A stretch of DNA of 24,102 nucleotides from an uncultured Oscillospiraceae bacterium (GTDB lineage: Bacteria > Bacillota > Clostridia > Oscillospirales > Acutalibacteraceae): the NCBI GenBank assembly GCA_900540305.1, contig UQFL01000031.1, positions 1 through 24,102 on the forward strand, given 5' to 3'. Numbering within the stretch: position 1 is the first letter of the stretch; every line of letters begins with the position of its first letter. The position numbers and the translations under genes are program-made. The notes under the pieces are model-generated. The model was given only the letters and a program-made list of their open reading frames with translations. It had not been told where the DNA came from and searched no databases. Of this stretch, positions 14,045 to 21,606 are shown one piece after another.

Positions 14045-14986
14045 TTATGATTTAAGCAATGATGATGAAAATTTTTCAGAAATATCTTTAATATAGTCAA
14101 CTCTTTCCAATTTACTTAACCATTCATTTGGAAATGTTTCCATACCATAAATAATACCTGTAACAGAACCGGTTATTGCGGCGTTCGTATCTGTATCGTT
14201 ACCTAAATTTACAGCAACTATAATAGACTGGGTATAGGAATTTGAATTGATAACAGTCCACAAAACCGTTTCAAGAGTAGAAACAACATAACCATTAGAA
14301 TCTATTTCACTAACTTTCAATTCATTAATATTATCTTTTAAAATTCGGTCATACGCTTTAATCGTATCGTCTTGAAAATAATTGGCGTAATCAAAGTTTT
14401 TAATATTCTTGTAGGATTGCAGTTTATCCTGCCCATTTAAAATATTAATAACATATTTCACGTATACATAGCAGCCCATTATGCTGATTTCATGAGCGTG
14501 TGTAATTGATGAAACTTTTTTTACGATTTCATAAATGTCATTATCGTCTGATTTATGATAATAGCAATAAAAGGCTATCGGCAGCATTCTCATCAATGAA
14601 CCATTGCCGTTCTCATTAAAGCCTGTTCCGCCGCAAAGTGAAGCATTACATTTGTCTTTCATAAATTTTAAAAGCGCATATTTTGTTGTTATACCAATGT
14701 CAAAAACAAAACCATTTGCAGTATAATCAGCGTTATTTATCCAATTACAAAAAAGCATTGCCATATCATTGCAATCGATTTTACCGGTTTTAGAAACGGA
14801 ATCCATTGTGGCAAGCGTCATGGAAGTATCATCAGACCAACTGCCTGCCGGAACATCATAACTACCAAAGCCGAGCATTTCCTGAACGGGATTGCTCAAA
14901 AGTTTAGTTCTATCCGTAAACTCAACTGGTACGCCCATTGCGTCCCCTATTGCAAATCCTAATACGCCGCTTAAAATCCGATCCAT
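14045..14986 (-). CDS. ADP-ribosylglycohydrolase (DraG/ARH family)
   Basis: A 313-residue protein of normal length for the family. It starts ILSGVLGFAIGDAMGVPVEF, has the first metal motif SDDT (51-54), the central GGTGFNENGNGSLMR (119-133) and the second metal motif NDTDTNAAITGSV (263-275). These bind two Mg/Mn ions and hydrolyse ADP-ribose from modified proteins or other ADP-ribosyl compounds. AGGGAG precedes the ATG. Convergent with the integrase gene, 42 bases away. No ADP-ribosyltransferase partner is seen in the window, so its substrate (host protein, phage-induced modification or toxin product) is open. Confidence 0.93.
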   Translation of the reverse strand: MDRILSGVLGFAIGDAMGVPVEFTDRTKLLSNPVQEMLGFGSYDVPAGSWSDDTSMTLATMDSVSKTGKIDCNDMAMLFCNWINNADYTANGFVFDIGITTKYALLKFMKDKCNASLCGGTGFNENGNGSLMRMLPIAFYCYYHKSDDNDIYEIVKKVSSITHAHEISIMGCYVYVKYVINILNGQDKLQSYKNIKNFDYANYFQDDTIKAYDRILKDNINELKVSEIDSNGYVVSTLETVLWTVINSNSYTQSIIVAVNLGNDTDTNAAITGSVTGIIYGMETFPNEWLSKLERVDYIKDISEKFSSSLLKS

Positions 14987-15066
14987 ATTTGTTTCTCCCT
15001 ATATACTTTAGAACACTTAGATAACTAAATCATAACATATATATGTTCATTCGTCTATATTGTAAA

Positions 15067-15153
15067 CTGATGCTTTTTTGATGATGTACGGGACGGAAAG
15101 GTTGGATTTAACGGAAAAGTTGGACAATTTGAAGACTGTTTTGAGCATCAAAA
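15067..15153 (+). repeat. Right-end arm sites and 18-bp tandem repeat
   Basis: TGATGCT (15068-15074) and TGATGAT (15079-15085) have the same 11-bp spacing as the left-end pair, and an inverted AGCATCAAAA lies at 15144-15153. Between them ACGGAA(A)GTTGGA-type 14-mers at 15093-15106 and 15111-15124 differ at one base, with an 18-bp period. This layout fits integrase and excisionase binding at an attachment-site arm; the roles are inferred. Confidence 0.5.
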
Positions 15154-15175
15154 AAAGGCGCGCTGACCGCGCGCC
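15149..15175 (-). terminator. GC-rich rho-independent terminator
   Basis: GGCGCGC (15157-15163) and GCGCGCC (15169-15175) close a five-base loop, followed on the minus strand by seven Ts and TGATGCTC. First of the minus-strand terminators in this junction. Confidence 0.8.
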
Positions 15176-15199
15176 GTAAGGAAATTGAGAAATATATAA

Positions 15200-15271
15200 C
15201 AGAAAAAAGAGCCTTGAAACCGCGCGGTTGAGCGAAATTTCAAGGCTTTTGTTTTTGGCAGGGGCAGAAGG
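15200..15271 (-). terminator. tRNA-Trp tail remnant with its terminator (oldest scar)
   Basis: Bases 15256-15271, read on the minus strand, are CCTTCTGCCCCTGCCA, the last 16 bases of the tRNA-Trp sequence including CCA. They are followed by a hairpin with GCCTTGAAA/TTTCAAGGC arms (15211-15219 and 15238-15246) and a T-rich tail. The T loop and beyond have diverged. This looks like an old attachment-site scar. Confidence 0.6.
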
Positions 15272-15434
15272 CAGACTATGCCCTCTTGCAGTAACCCGGA
15301 AAAATCGGCGGGCTTGCGCTTTTCCATGATTTTTCCGACCGCTGCGCCAATAAACGCTCCCTTCACCTGCCACCGGCAGCGGTCGCGTGTGTTGCCCGGC
15401 ACGCGCGTGCCTCGTTTCAAGAATTTTACGCACA

Positions 15435-15495
15435 AACAAAAAATACAGGCACCGCAAAAGCGATGCCTGTATTTCTAGCAGGGGCAGAAGGACTT
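15435..15495 (-). terminator. Second tRNA-Trp tail remnant with its terminator
   Basis: Bases 15478-15495 match 18 bases of the tRNA-Trp tail (minus strand AAGTCCTTCTGCCCCTGC). On the minus strand a hairpin follows with arms AAATACAGGCA (15441-15451) and TGCCTGTATTT (15464-15474) and then TTTTTTG. The tail is cut at AAGTCCTT, where the palindromic element at 15488-15640 begins. Confidence 0.65.
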
Positions 15496-15640
15496 GGCGT
15501 ATGCTGCGGCGTTGCCTTGCATACTGATGGCTCGGCGACCGAAATTCTGCGAATTTCAGTACCCGCCTCACCACTCTTCGCTAAAAACAGTTCACTGAAC
15601 TGTTTTCTTAACGCTCAGACCCTCTCGGGTTCAAGTCCTT
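15488..15640. mobile_element. 153-bp palindromic MITE-like element
   Basis: The ends are AAGGACTT (15488-15495) and AAGTCCTT (15633-15640), inverted 8-mers that coincide with the tRNA T-arm sequence. Inside are a 23-base palindrome (AAAACAGTTCA-C-TGAACTGTTTT, 15584-15606), AAATTC/GAATTT (15542-15556), GTATGC/GCATAC (15499-15524) and ACCC/GGGT near the right end (about 15619-15630). No protein is encoded. I think similar elements are common in Ruminococcaceae genomes, but that is from memory. It may be a short transposable palindrome or a structured RNA. Confidence 0.5.
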
Positions 15641-15649
15641 AACAATCTT

Positions 15650-15688
15650 ACTAAAACAAACAGCGGCTGCCTAAGGCAACCGCTGTTT
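15650..15688 (-). terminator. Terminator following the tRNA-Trp 3' end
   Basis: On the minus strand, four bases after the CCA of the tRNA tail, arms AAACAGCGG/CCGCTGTTT (15658-15666 and 15680-15688) plus inner GCC/GGC pairs form a hairpin followed by GTTTTAG. It is the normal position for a tRNA gene terminator. Confidence 0.75.
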
Positions 15689-15692
15689 GCTT

Positions 15693-15737
15693 TGGCAGGG
15701 GCAGAAGGACTTGAACCCTCGGCACGCGGTTTTGGAG
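15693..15737 (-). repeat. tRNA-Trp 3' half, attachment site between two islands
   Basis: Read on the minus strand this is CTCCAAA, the anticodon-stem 3' side, the T arm (TTCAAGT loop) and the whole acceptor 3' strand ending TGCCA. The 39 bases 15699-15737 are identical to 44-82. Beyond 15737 the sequence does not continue as the 5' half of a tRNA, so the functional gene must lie elsewhere, probably to the right beyond further inserted DNA. It marks the right end of the 44-15737 island and the left end of the next. Confidence 0.82.
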
Positions 15738-15795
15738 CGAAAAGCACGCTTTCAGTTAAGCCGCGTTAAAATACAGTCCCTCTAAAATTCCGCAT

Positions 15796-15837
15796 AAAAA
15801 CAGCACTTTCAGGATTTGAAAGTGCTGTTTGTTTTTG
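15796..15837 (+). terminator. Bidirectional terminator inside the second island's left end
   Basis: A 13-bp perfect stem, AAACAGCACTTTC (15798-15810) and GAAAGTGCTGTTT (15818-15830), with GTTTTTG on the plus side and TTTTTATG when read on the minus strand. It shields the attachment site from transcription on both sides. Confidence 0.75.
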
Positions 15838-15858
15838 TCTTTATAGTTTTTGTTGAAA

Positions 15859-15878
15859 ATTGATGCTATTTTGATGCT
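15859..15878 (+). repeat. Paired TGATGCT sites of the second island
   Basis: TGATGCT at 15861-15867 and 15872-15878, spaced 11 bp, placed 3' of the tRNA core on the same side as the pair at 167-184. This equivalent position suggests that the DNA to the right is a second element using a related integrase. Confidence 0.5.
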
Positions 15879-15970
15879 CTTGGAAATTGAGAAGAATCAT
15901 AACTCAAATATAATGCACCCCACTGCAAGAAATAGTGACAAATAATAGTAAAACCCTTTCGGTATAAATT

Positions 15971-16030
15971 TTATAATTCTTTAGCCTTGAAAGTTGTTTT
16001 AGGCATTTTATCGATATTTTCAAGCGCCAT
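15971..16030 (-). CDS. Possible 19-residue peptide or gene relic
   Basis: An ATG at 16030 preceded by AGAGGTGCAAT encodes MALENIDKMPKTTFKAKEL and then TAA. The ribosome site is good and the codons look natural, but 19 residues is too short to classify. It could be a truncated 5' end of a gene lost when the island end was trimmed, or a genuine micro-protein. The rest of 15879-16285 holds no larger gene. Confidence 0.35.
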   Translation of the reverse strand: MALENIDKMPKTTFKAKEL

Positions 16031-16181
16031 ATTGCACCTCTAAAGACTAAAATTTCTCGTAAGATTTATGTGTTTATTATAACATTTTTTGATTAGAATT
16101 CAACTTAACGATTAGTATATGCGCCCGCCTTATGTGTTAAATGAATTAGAAATAAACCTAAAAGCATTTTTATTTCAGCTC

Positions 16182-16219
16182 CCAAAGTGACATCTTATTG
16201 TCACTTTGGATGTCACTTT
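16182..16219. repeat. Triple AAAGTGACA motif with 11-bp perfect hairpin
   Basis: CCAAAGTGACA (16182-16192) and TGTCACTTTGG (16199-16209) form a perfect inverted repeat. A third TGTCACTTT follows at 16211-16219, 12 bp after the second. The minus-strand 3' side has no clean T run, so a protein-binding site or a processing hairpin for the hsdR transcript seems as likely as a terminator. Confidence 0.5.
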
Positions 16220-16285
16220 AATCTGTTGCTTTTATTATTACACAACTCATAAAGTTTTTCTTTTAATCAATTCTAAATTTTCGAT

Positions 16286-19200
16286 TTACATTTCCATCAT
16301 GTTATCTGTCCAAAGTTCGCACTGGGTCATAACAGTTTGGACAGCATCTTCCATACCCTCTGGCGGATATTTATGCTTCCTCAAAAGCTTTTTGATAAGC
16401 ATACGCATTTTTGCTCTTGCCGACTCACGCTTTTGCCAGTCAATCGTCTTGTTTCTGCGGAGAGTATCAGCAAGTTCTTTCGTAATGGCAATGAGTTCGT
16501 CATTTTCGTAAAAATCTTTGATTGCCTGCGGCTTTGTGAGGGCATCGTAGAATGCAAGCTCATCGGCTGTAAGTCCGAGTTGGTCGCCTTCTTTTTGTGC
16601 TGCTGCAATTTGTTTTGCAAGTTTCAGCATTTCTTCAATGACTTCTTCATTGGTCAGCATACCGTTCAAATATGCATTGAGCGAACGCTGCATAATCTCG
16701 CTAAATTTCTCGGATTTAACGATATTTGTTCTGCGATAAACAGATACCTGTTCTGCAATAAGTTTTTTAAGTAACTCGACAGCAAGATTCTTTTCCTTCA
16801 TATTGGCAACTTCTTCAAGGAATTTCGGGTCAAAGAGGGAAAATTCTTCTTTAATGTCCGAGAAAAGGTTGATAACGCCTTCGCTCTTGATGCTCTGCTT
16901 TAAAAGTTCGTTAATCCTTGCGTTCATTTCAGGCAAGGAGATTTTTTTACCTACGCCTGTATTTGTAAGCCTGAGGACAAGCACACGAACAGCATCAAAG
17001 AAAGCTGCTTCGATACGGTCGTCCTCATCAACCATAGAGGAACAGAGGGACAATGCCTGATGAAGCATAAGTGCTTCTTTTACAAACGAGTCTTTATCAT
17101 CCACTTTTTCTCTGCCCATAATGAAGTTGACAGCGCCGCTGATAGTCTTAGACCTTTCAAGGTTTGTGCCGGTTTGGAACTTGGAATAATCAAATCCGTG
17201 GAACTTATCACGGCATACGGACAGCTTTTCTTGGAATTTCGGAAATGCAACCTTTGCAACATCGGTGTCACCGTAATTCTTTTTATCACGGGCAGTGTAA
17301 TCGTTCATAGCTTTTTTAAGTGCTGTTGCAATGCCCACATAGTCAACAACTAGACCACCCTCTTTGTCACGGAACACACGATTTACACGGGCGATCGCCT
17401 GCATAAGATTGTGTCCAGACATTGGCTTATAAACATACATCGTTGCAAGTGACGGCACATCAAAGCCTGTGAGCCACATATCTACAACGATTGCAATTTT
17501 AAGCGGACTGTTGTTGTCTTTGAATTTCTTTGCAAGTTCATCCTTATGATGCTTGTTGCCGATTATCTCACGCCATTCTTCCGGGTCGTTGTTTCCGGAA
17601 GTCATAACAACCGCTACCTTTTCCGTCCAAGCAGGACGAAGTTCTAAAATACGCTTGTAAATCTTCATAGCAATAGGGCGAGAGTAAGCAACGATCATCG
17701 CCTTACCGGTGAGCAAATTTTCACGGTTATTTTCATAATGGTCGAGAATATCTGAAACAAGCGAATTTATAGTATTGTCATTGCCAAGTACAGCTTCCAT
17801 TTGACCGAGTTCTCGTTTGCTCTTTTCAACAACTTCTTCATCGGCATTTAAAGCCATAATATCATATTCTTTGTCAATCAACTTCAATGTTGCTTCATCA
17901 AGATTGAGCTTGATAACACGGCTTTCGTAATAAACCGGGCGGGTTGCTCCGTCCTCTACAGCCTGCGTCATATCGTAAATGTCGATATAGTCGCCGAACA
18001 CTTCACGGGTACTGCGGTCTTTAGATGAAATAGGAGTGCCTGTAAATCCGATATATGTAGCATTAGGAAGTGAATTACGAATAATGCGAGCAGTACCTAT
18101 TTTAACCTTACCGGTTTTTGCGTCTACGGTTTCAGTAAGTCCATATTGACCTCTGTGTGCTTCATCAGCCATAACAATAATATTCTGGCGTTCAGATAAC
18201 GGCTCGTGTGATTCTTCAAATTTCTGCATCGTGGTAAAGATAATGCCATTTGCCTGTCTGCCATCAAGCCAGTCCTTTAGTCCGACATCATTCTTACCGG
18301 AAGTTTCTGTCAGCTTTCTGCAAGTTGCGTGTACCGGCTCTTGACGCAAGAAATCTTTACATTTAGCAAACTGACCGTAAAGCTGGTCGTCAAGGTCGTT
18401 TCTGTCAGTAATTACAACAATCGTCGGGCTGTCTAATGCTTGCTGTAATAAGTGAGCATAAAATACCATAGAAAGCGATTTTCCGCTTCCTTGTGTATGC
18501 CAAAACACACCGCCCTTACCATCGGTAACAGTAGCGTGCTTTGTGGATTTAATTGCTTTTCTGACTGCAAAGTATTGATGATACCCTGCAAGTATTTTAA
18601 ACGAATTGATGCCCTCGTTAGAAAAGCAAATAAAGTTTTTGATAATATCAAGCAGTCTTTCCTTTTGGAACATACCCTCAAAGAATGTATCAAACTGCGC
18701 ATACTGCGTGTTTTCGTAGTCGCCGTCCTTTGTTTTCCACTCCATAAAGCGGTCTTCACCGGAGGTGATCGTACCTGCCTTAGAGGTCAACTGGTCGCTC
18801 ATTACGCAAATTGCGTTGTAAATGAACATTGACGGTATCTCAATCATATAGTTACGGAGCTGTCTGTACGCTTCGGAAGCGTCCGTTTCTTCACGAGAGG
18901 GAGATTTCAGCTCAACCAAAACTACCGGCAAGCCATTCAAAAAGAGAATTACATCAGGACGTTTATTGCTGTTCTCAATAAAAGTCCATTGATTAGAAAC
19001 GATAAAGGAGTTATTGTCGGGATTTTTGTAATCAACAAGATAGACGATAGAGGAACGCTCCTCACCGTCAACAAAATATCTTACCGGGATACCGTTTTGC
19101 AGATAGTCCATAAACACGGCGTTTTTCTGCACAAGCTCTCCGTTTTCAAAGTTTTTGAGCTTGAATAAGGCGTCCTGAATTGCGTCATCAGGCAACCCTC

Positions 19201-19360
19201 TGTTCAAGCGGTACAGAGAGTCAAGCAGAACTTCCTCATATAACGGACTGTAAAAGTCTCTTTCAATATCGGGACCGTATGCGTACTCATATCCCAAATC
19301 ATTTCTGAACAGCTCGATTACTGAATTTTCATAATCGGCTTCGGTATATAATCCCGGCAT
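16286..19360 (-). CDS. hsdR: Type I restriction enzyme R subunit (HsdR)
   Basis: A full-length 1024-residue HsdR. The PD-(D/E)xK nuclease is at the N-terminus: PD at 135-136 and ELK with Glu150/Lys152 (RPDVILFLNGLPVVLVELKS). The SF2 translocase follows with Walker A HTQGSGKS (288-295) and DEAH (399-402). Later conserved parts include STRE...GDYIDIYD, GFDVPSLATMYVYKP and QAIARVNRVF (motif VI), then a C-terminal helical region that docks on the methylase. It acts with HsdM2S to translocate and cut unmodified DNA. AAGGAG precedes the ATG. It lies 12 bases downstream of the nuclease-like gene and is last in the operon. Confidence 0.97.
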   Translation of the reverse strand: MPGLYTEADYENSVIELFRNDLGYEYAYGPDIERDFYSPLYEEVLLDSLYRLNRGLPDDAIQDALFKLKNFENGELVQKNAVFMDYLQNGIPVRYFVDGEERSSIVYLVDYKNPDNNSFIVSNQWTFIENSNKRPDVILFLNGLPVVLVELKSPSREETDASEAYRQLRNYMIEIPSMFIYNAICVMSDQLTSKAGTITSGEDRFMEWKTKDGDYENTQYAQFDTFFEGMFQKERLLDIIKNFICFSNEGINSFKILAGYHQYFAVRKAIKSTKHATVTDGKGGVFWHTQGSGKSLSMVFYAHLLQQALDSPTIVVITDRNDLDDQLYGQFAKCKDFLRQEPVHATCRKLTETSGKNDVGLKDWLDGRQANGIIFTTMQKFEESHEPLSERQNIIVMADEAHRGQYGLTETVDAKTGKVKIGTARIIRNSLPNATYIGFTGTPISSKDRSTREVFGDYIDIYDMTQAVEDGATRPVYYESRVIKLNLDEATLKLIDKEYDIMALNADEEVVEKSKRELGQMEAVLGNDNTINSLVSDILDHYENNRENLLTGKAMIVAYSRPIAMKIYKRILELRPAWTEKVAVVMTSGNNDPEEWREIIGNKHHKDELAKKFKDNNSPLKIAIVVDMWLTGFDVPSLATMYVYKPMSGHNLMQAIARVNRVFRDKEGGLVVDYVGIATALKKAMNDYTARDKKNYGDTDVAKVAFPKFQEKLSVCRDKFHGFDYSKFQTGTNLERSKTISGAVNFIMGREKVDDKDSFVKEALMLHQALSLCSSMVDEDDRIEAAFFDAVRVLVLRLTNTGVGKKISLPEMNARINELLKQSIKSEGVINLFSDIKEEFSLFDPKFLEEVANMKEKNLAVELLKKLIAEQVSVYRRTNIVKSEKFSEIMQRSLNAYLNGMLTNEEVIEEMLKLAKQIAAAQKEGDQLGLTADELAFYDALTKPQAIKDFYENDELIAITKELADTLRRNKTIDWQKRESARAKMRMLIKKLLRKHKYPPEGMEDAVQTVMTQCELWTDNMMEM

Positions 19361-19372
19361 AATATCTACTCC

Positions 19373-20311
19373 TTACTTTTGAGATTTATTTAGCAATTTA
19401 AATGTAACAAAATATACTGGAAAATCATATCCATTACGAGAAAGAATCATCTTTGCCAACCTTGTTGAAGCGTTTGGAAAAGGACTGATTTTCAAAGTTT
19501 GTTTTGTTTCCATCGGGAACTGAATACTTTGCAAATGTTCAAAATACCTATTGAAGAAATTTTCATAATCAGATGCGCTAACATACGCAACAATAAAAGT
19601 CGCAGTACCCAACGCATTATAATTAACAATTGATTTTTCAATGTGTTCATCAATATACGAAGTGCTTACACTTGAAAGTTTTAATCCTTCATATATTGCG
19701 ACTTCTTTGCCGTCCCTTGTTATCAATATATCTACTTCTCCGGCATCTTTTCCACTATTAGATATGCCGTGTCTGGTTTGGTCTTTCACCTCATTATATC
19801 CCATAAGTGATAATGTATCTCTAAAAAAATCGTTAATACTATTTTCAGAACTATACCCATTATATGTAGGGTTAGAACAGAGGCGTTCTCCAACTTTAAT
19901 TAAATCAGATAAGACCAATTCTGTCGATTGAATGTCTGCATTAAGTCTTGCCTCATTCGTTTCAGGAAAAATGGACAAATTGTCAGATGTTAAATACACC
20001 GTATTTCGTAGCAAAAGTCCTGTTTCTGTCGATTTAAGAGCTTTTGAAATGGCGTTTTCAACAGTTTTGTTATTATTCCGCAAAACCAAAATGGCACTTT
20101 GGGGTCCTTCTATTGTCATATCAATGGCTTTTTTATTCCAATTATCTCCCTTAAGACCTTTGTAATAAGCTAATCCCAAATCTTCATATTCGTATTTACA
20201 ATTAGCAAATGCACTTGCCAACTCATCACTTTTATATAATTGCCTTAGTAATTGACATACACGATTATCAAAATCATTAGGAAACGCGTATATAAAATCA
20301 TACTTTCCCAT
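19373..20311 (-). CDS. Nuclease-like accessory protein in the type I RM operon
   Basis: The start at 20311 has AAAGGA 8 bases upstream; the frame opens further upstream at a TTG with no ribosome site. The 312-residue product (MGKYDFIYAFPNDFDNRVCQ) is not a subunit of classical type I systems. Its second half (KDAGEVDILITRDGKEVAIYEGLKLSS, then YIDEHIEKSIVNYN) has the Asp...Glu...Lys layout of restriction-endonuclease-like folds, with an acidic residue in VDIL and an E-x-x-K rather than ExK. It could be an effector nuclease, a specificity helper or a regulator. It lies between hsdS (39 bases downstream of it) and hsdR (12 bases upstream), and so is probably translated with them. Not recognised as a named family. 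Confidence 0.72.
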   Translation of the reverse strand: MGKYDFIYAFPNDFDNRVCQLLRQLYKSDELASAFANCKYEYEDLGLAYYKGLKGDNWNKKAIDMTIEGPQSAILVLRNNNKTVENAISKALKSTETGLLLRNTVYLTSDNLSIFPETNEARLNADIQSTELVLSDLIKVGERLCSNPTYNGYSSENSINDFFRDTLSLMGYNEVKDQTRHGISNSGKDAGEVDILITRDGKEVAIYEGLKLSSVSTSYIDEHIEKSIVNYNALGTATFIVAYVSASDYENFFNRYFEHLQSIQFPMETKQTLKISPFPNASTRLAKMILSRNGYDFPVYFVTFKLLNKSQK

Positions 20312-20350
20312 ATGTTCATTCCTTTCTATGGCAAACAATAATTTAGCAGC

Positions 20351-21592
20351 TTAAAGGCCGATGTCGGAGACATCAAGCTCGCCGGACATTAGCTTGGGCA
20401 AAAGGGTATCTCGCAAAGTTTCAAGTTTAGTGATTTCCTCAATATTAGCAGAAATTTGCAGATATAAAGCCGTCACAAGTTCATCCAAAGGCTTTAATGC
20501 AGAAAGGTCGTCAGGCAAATATAACTGATATTCGGGCAATGCTTTTTTGCTTAAATGCAATACGGTTGTTCCATTAACATAGCCGAGACAATGTGCCTTG
20601 AACTTTTTATCTTGCAGAATAGCCGCAATGAGGAATTTAGATATATGATTGTTCTTTGGAACAACTTTAACTAAATCCATAGAAAAAACAATATCGCTAT
20701 AACCTGATTTGCTCATTACAGGTTCGGCATTGCCAATTACTTCTGCATTTTGTGTTAGGTCAGTATGTGCAACGAGTGTATCAAACAGCTCTGCGTGCTG
20801 CGTATCTTTCAGTTTGTTTGACGGTATTATTTCCTTATAACCGTCAAGTTTGAAACCACCTTTGCGGTCGAAATTTTTTATAGTTGCCATAGCAATATTA
20901 GATTCTGTAAGTTCAGCACCTTTATATGAATAGCCACTTACAAAGTTTGCAATGGAAGATAAAGGCGTTTTCGACCAATTATCAGGCAAAGTGCCGCCAA
21001 ATGGAGCATAATCAGACAGCCAAGCAGTACATATTGTTTTGATTTGCTCCGCTAAATTATTGTTTATCGCAGTGTTTTCCTTTATTTTATCATCAATACT
21101 TGATAAAATACTAACCAATCCATCTTGTATTTCTCTATCGATCAATGGGATGGGCATTTTTTCAAGCGTTTTTGCATTAATATTGCCCCTTGTGCTACCT
21201 GTATTAAATGAGTTTATCCAACATTTATAATCTTCTGATTGACAATAATATTTAACAAATTTAGGGTTAATTTTACTCTCATCTAGACTAAACTTAATCA
21301 AAAATCCAGCATAAACAAATTGTCCATCTGTTCCATCATAAAAATAATTTCGTCCCGTACTTGCTCCAGTTCTAGCAAAAACAATATCATTAGGTTTCAG
21401 AATATAATTTTTCGCCTTTTCATCGTCTACAGATTTTAAATCGGATAAATTCAATGTTCCATCATCATTTATATCTGTTATCCTTAAATATGTGAAAAGT
21501 TTATCAGAATATGGTACAGCGCTTGCCCCAATTCCATATGAACCTTTTCCATTTATTGAGACATCTGCTAATGTAGTAAATTTTTCAAACAC
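20351..21592 (-). CDS. hsdS: Type I restriction specificity subunit (HsdS)
   Basis: 413 residues with the two-half HsdS plan: TRD1 (about 1-155), central helical repeat (about 155-195, QDGLVSILSSIDDKIKEN), TRD2 (about 205-370, starting LPDNWSKTPLSSIANFVSG) and C-terminal helical repeat (LDELVTALYLQI, LRDTLLPKLMSGELDV). Each TRD reads half of a bipartite DNA target. The N-terminus is short, with TRD1 starting almost at once. The start is a GTG with GGAG 8 bases upstream, and the gene is 14 bases downstream of a tyrosine-recombinase gene, a common sign that HsdS is switched by inversion. No second hsdS copy is visible in this window. Confidence 0.95.
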   Translation of the reverse strand: MFEKFTTLADVSINGKGSYGIGASAVPYSDKLFTYLRITDINDDGTLNLSDLKSVDDEKAKNYILKPNDIVFARTGASTGRNYFYDGTDGQFVYAGFLIKFSLDESKINPKFVKYYCQSEDYKCWINSFNTGSTRGNINAKTLEKMPIPLIDREIQDGLVSILSSIDDKIKENTAINNNLAEQIKTICTAWLSDYAPFGGTLPDNWSKTPLSSIANFVSGYSYKGAELTESNIAMATIKNFDRKGGFKLDGYKEIIPSNKLKDTQHAELFDTLVAHTDLTQNAEVIGNAEPVMSKSGYSDIVFSMDLVKVVPKNNHISKFLIAAILQDKKFKAHCLGYVNGTTVLHLSKKALPEYQLYLPDDLSALKPLDELVTALYLQISANIEEITKLETLRDTLLPKLMSGELDVSDIGL

Positions 21593-21606
21593 GTTTATAC
21601 TCCAAT

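Noticed and set aside
15047..15574. Long minus-strand open frames (175 and 95 codons) over the junction
   Set aside because: They run through several terminators and tRNA tails, have no ribosome site, and their composition comes from the GC-rich hairpins.
15060..15880. CRISPR array
   Set aside because: The repeats are tRNA tails and hairpins of unequal length and spacing, with no regular spacers and no cas genes.
16337..19931. Plus-strand frames opposite hsdR and the nuclease-like gene
   Set aside because: Shadow frames of strongly supported minus-strand genes, with no start signals.
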